From: Paenibacillus sp. MAEPY2
GTDB taxonomy: Bacteria > Bacillota > Bacilli > Paenibacillales > Paenibacillaceae
Direction: 5' to 3'
Assembly: GCF_000499205.1 (NCBI RefSeq)
Contig: NZ_AWUK01000021.1
Coordinates: forward strand, 62,001 to 126,000
DNA: 64,000 nucleotides
How positions within the stretch are numbered: position 1 is the stretch's first letter; each line of letters begins with the position of its first letter. Shown here piece after piece: positions 63,410 to 64,000 of this stretch. The position numbers and the translations under genes were made by a program. Under the pieces are notes generated by a model that worked only from the letters and a program-made list of their open reading frames with translations, had not been told where the DNA came from and did not search any database.

Positions 63410-64000
63410 TTAAATACCGAGCAGTCCGTAAAACTCAAAGCTTGCCGCCTCCGCAGCGAGCGTTGTTGCGGTCATTGATGAGAACTCGCTGTGCAACTCT
63501 TCCGAGCCAAACAGCCAGCGCGTAATCATACCTTCAATCATGCTAACCAGCAGCGCAGCGCGGAGCGGAACATCCATGGACTGTGGCAGCATGCCCAGTT
63601 CAATGGCCCGCTGCATGTTGTGACGAAATGCTTGTTCTACCGCACCCCGTGTCTCTTCAACCAAACGATGTACCGACTCTTCCGACACGATGCCTTTGAG
63701 CAACAATTCCATAAAGTAACGATTGTCCGCTGCAAAGGAAAACAGGTCGGTGAACAGCCGTTCCGAAGCTCTCACCATATCCTCAACTGATCCGGCATCC
63801 TTGCGGTAACCTTGCCCGATCGCTTCAAGCAGCTCCTCCCTGCCGGTTAACACAATCTCCGAGGCAATGGCTTCCTTGCTTTTGAAGTGCCAGTAAAAGG
63901 TGCCTTGCGCTACACCGGCTTCGCGGACGATATCAGAAATTTTGGTCTGATGATAGCCCTGGGTTGCGAAACGCTCCATCGCTATACGTATAATTTGGTC
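63410..64000 (-). CDS. TetR-family regulator, N-terminus cut by window edge
   Basis: The frame is open from the stop at 63410 to base 64000 (196 codons). It reads IIRIAMERFATQGYHQTKISDIVREAGVAQGTFYWHFKSKEAI in parts, the standard TetR HTH with its first residues just outside the window. The ATG at 63979 is internal to helix 1 and is not the true start. The C-terminal ligand domain has RWLFGSEELHSEFSS. Target unknown; it is followed by the amino-acid importer but separated by about 160 bases. Confidence 0.9.
   Translation of the reverse strand, partial: DQIIRIAMERFATQGYHQTKISDIVREAGVAQGTFYWHFKSKEAIASEIVLTGREELLEAIGQGYRKDAGSVEDMVRASERLFTDLFSFAADNRYFMELLLKGIVSEESVHRLVEETRGAVEQAFRHNMQRAIELGMLPQSMDVPLRAALLVSMIEGMITRWLFGSEELHSEFSSMTATTLAAEAASFEFYGLLGI

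Overview
The window looks like chromosomal DNA of a Paenibacillus-type, low-to-moderate-GC, spore-forming Firmicute. This rests on strong AAGGAGG-type ribosome binding sites with many TTG and GTG starts, S-layer homology repeats, a YcdB/YcdC protein, ROK-type XylR, YesM/YesN-type two-component genes, LplB/LplC-type permeases with large LipO-type lipoproteins, a QoxABCD-type quinol oxidase and T-rich intrinsic terminators. Almost everything is on the minus strand. The plus-strand genes are xylR (11890), a small membrane protein (13208), a ZIP transporter (15160) and a TetR regulator (59625). No rRNA, tRNA, CRISPR array, insertion sequence or prophage was recognised.

Layout. 1-8.2 kb: a transglutaminase-like exported protein (cut by the window edge), a YcdB/YcdC-SLH surface protein, an alpha/beta hydrolase, a KDPG-aldolase gene broken by an in-frame TGA, and a two-gene glycosyltransferase operon. 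8.4-13.1 kb: xylose catabolism (xylB, xylA, divergent xylR) with a xyl operator and a cre site. 13.2-20.8 kb: housekeeping and stress genes, namely a glutaredoxin-like protein, thioredoxin reductase, ZIP transporter, alpha/beta hydrolase, ZosA-like P-type ATPase and MetY. Fur-family boxes precede both metal transporters. 21.0-24.6 kb: uronate catabolism (kduI, DeoR regulator, kduD, sugar-phosphate isomerase-like). 24.8-26.1 kb: a medium-chain dehydrogenase and an AT-rich stretch that may hold a decayed gene. 26.1-37.4 kb: an alpha-glucoside import and phosphorolysis operon (GH65 phosphorylase, ABC importer, (alpha/alpha)6 glycosidase, beta-phosphoglucomutase, GH13 oligo-1,6-glucosidase) controlled by a divergently placed but same-strand LacI regulator with three matching operators. 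37.6-42.1 kb: QoxABCD quinol oxidase and a small membrane protein. 42.4-58.1 kb: an oligosaccharide locus, in transcription order sensor kinase, AraC-type response regulator, two permeases, three tandem paralogous binding lipoproteins, GH95 and GH1. Its intergenic gaps repeat the same terminator and operator motifs. 58.3-64 kb: MFS/TetR divergent pair, OsmC protein, polar amino-acid ABC importer and a TetR gene cut by the window edge.

How the genes work together. Plant polymer use is the theme: import by ABC systems, hydrolysis or phosphorolysis in the cytoplasm, then entry through xylulose 5-phosphate, glucose 6-phosphate or KDG/KDPG. The most unusual signal is a dispersed, roughly 120-160 bp structured element present three times (about 10.02, 23.55 and 60.82 kb). 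Its two arms and 22-23 base centre keep the same geometry while paired positions change together, and each copy lies about 55-65 bases upstream of a start codon.
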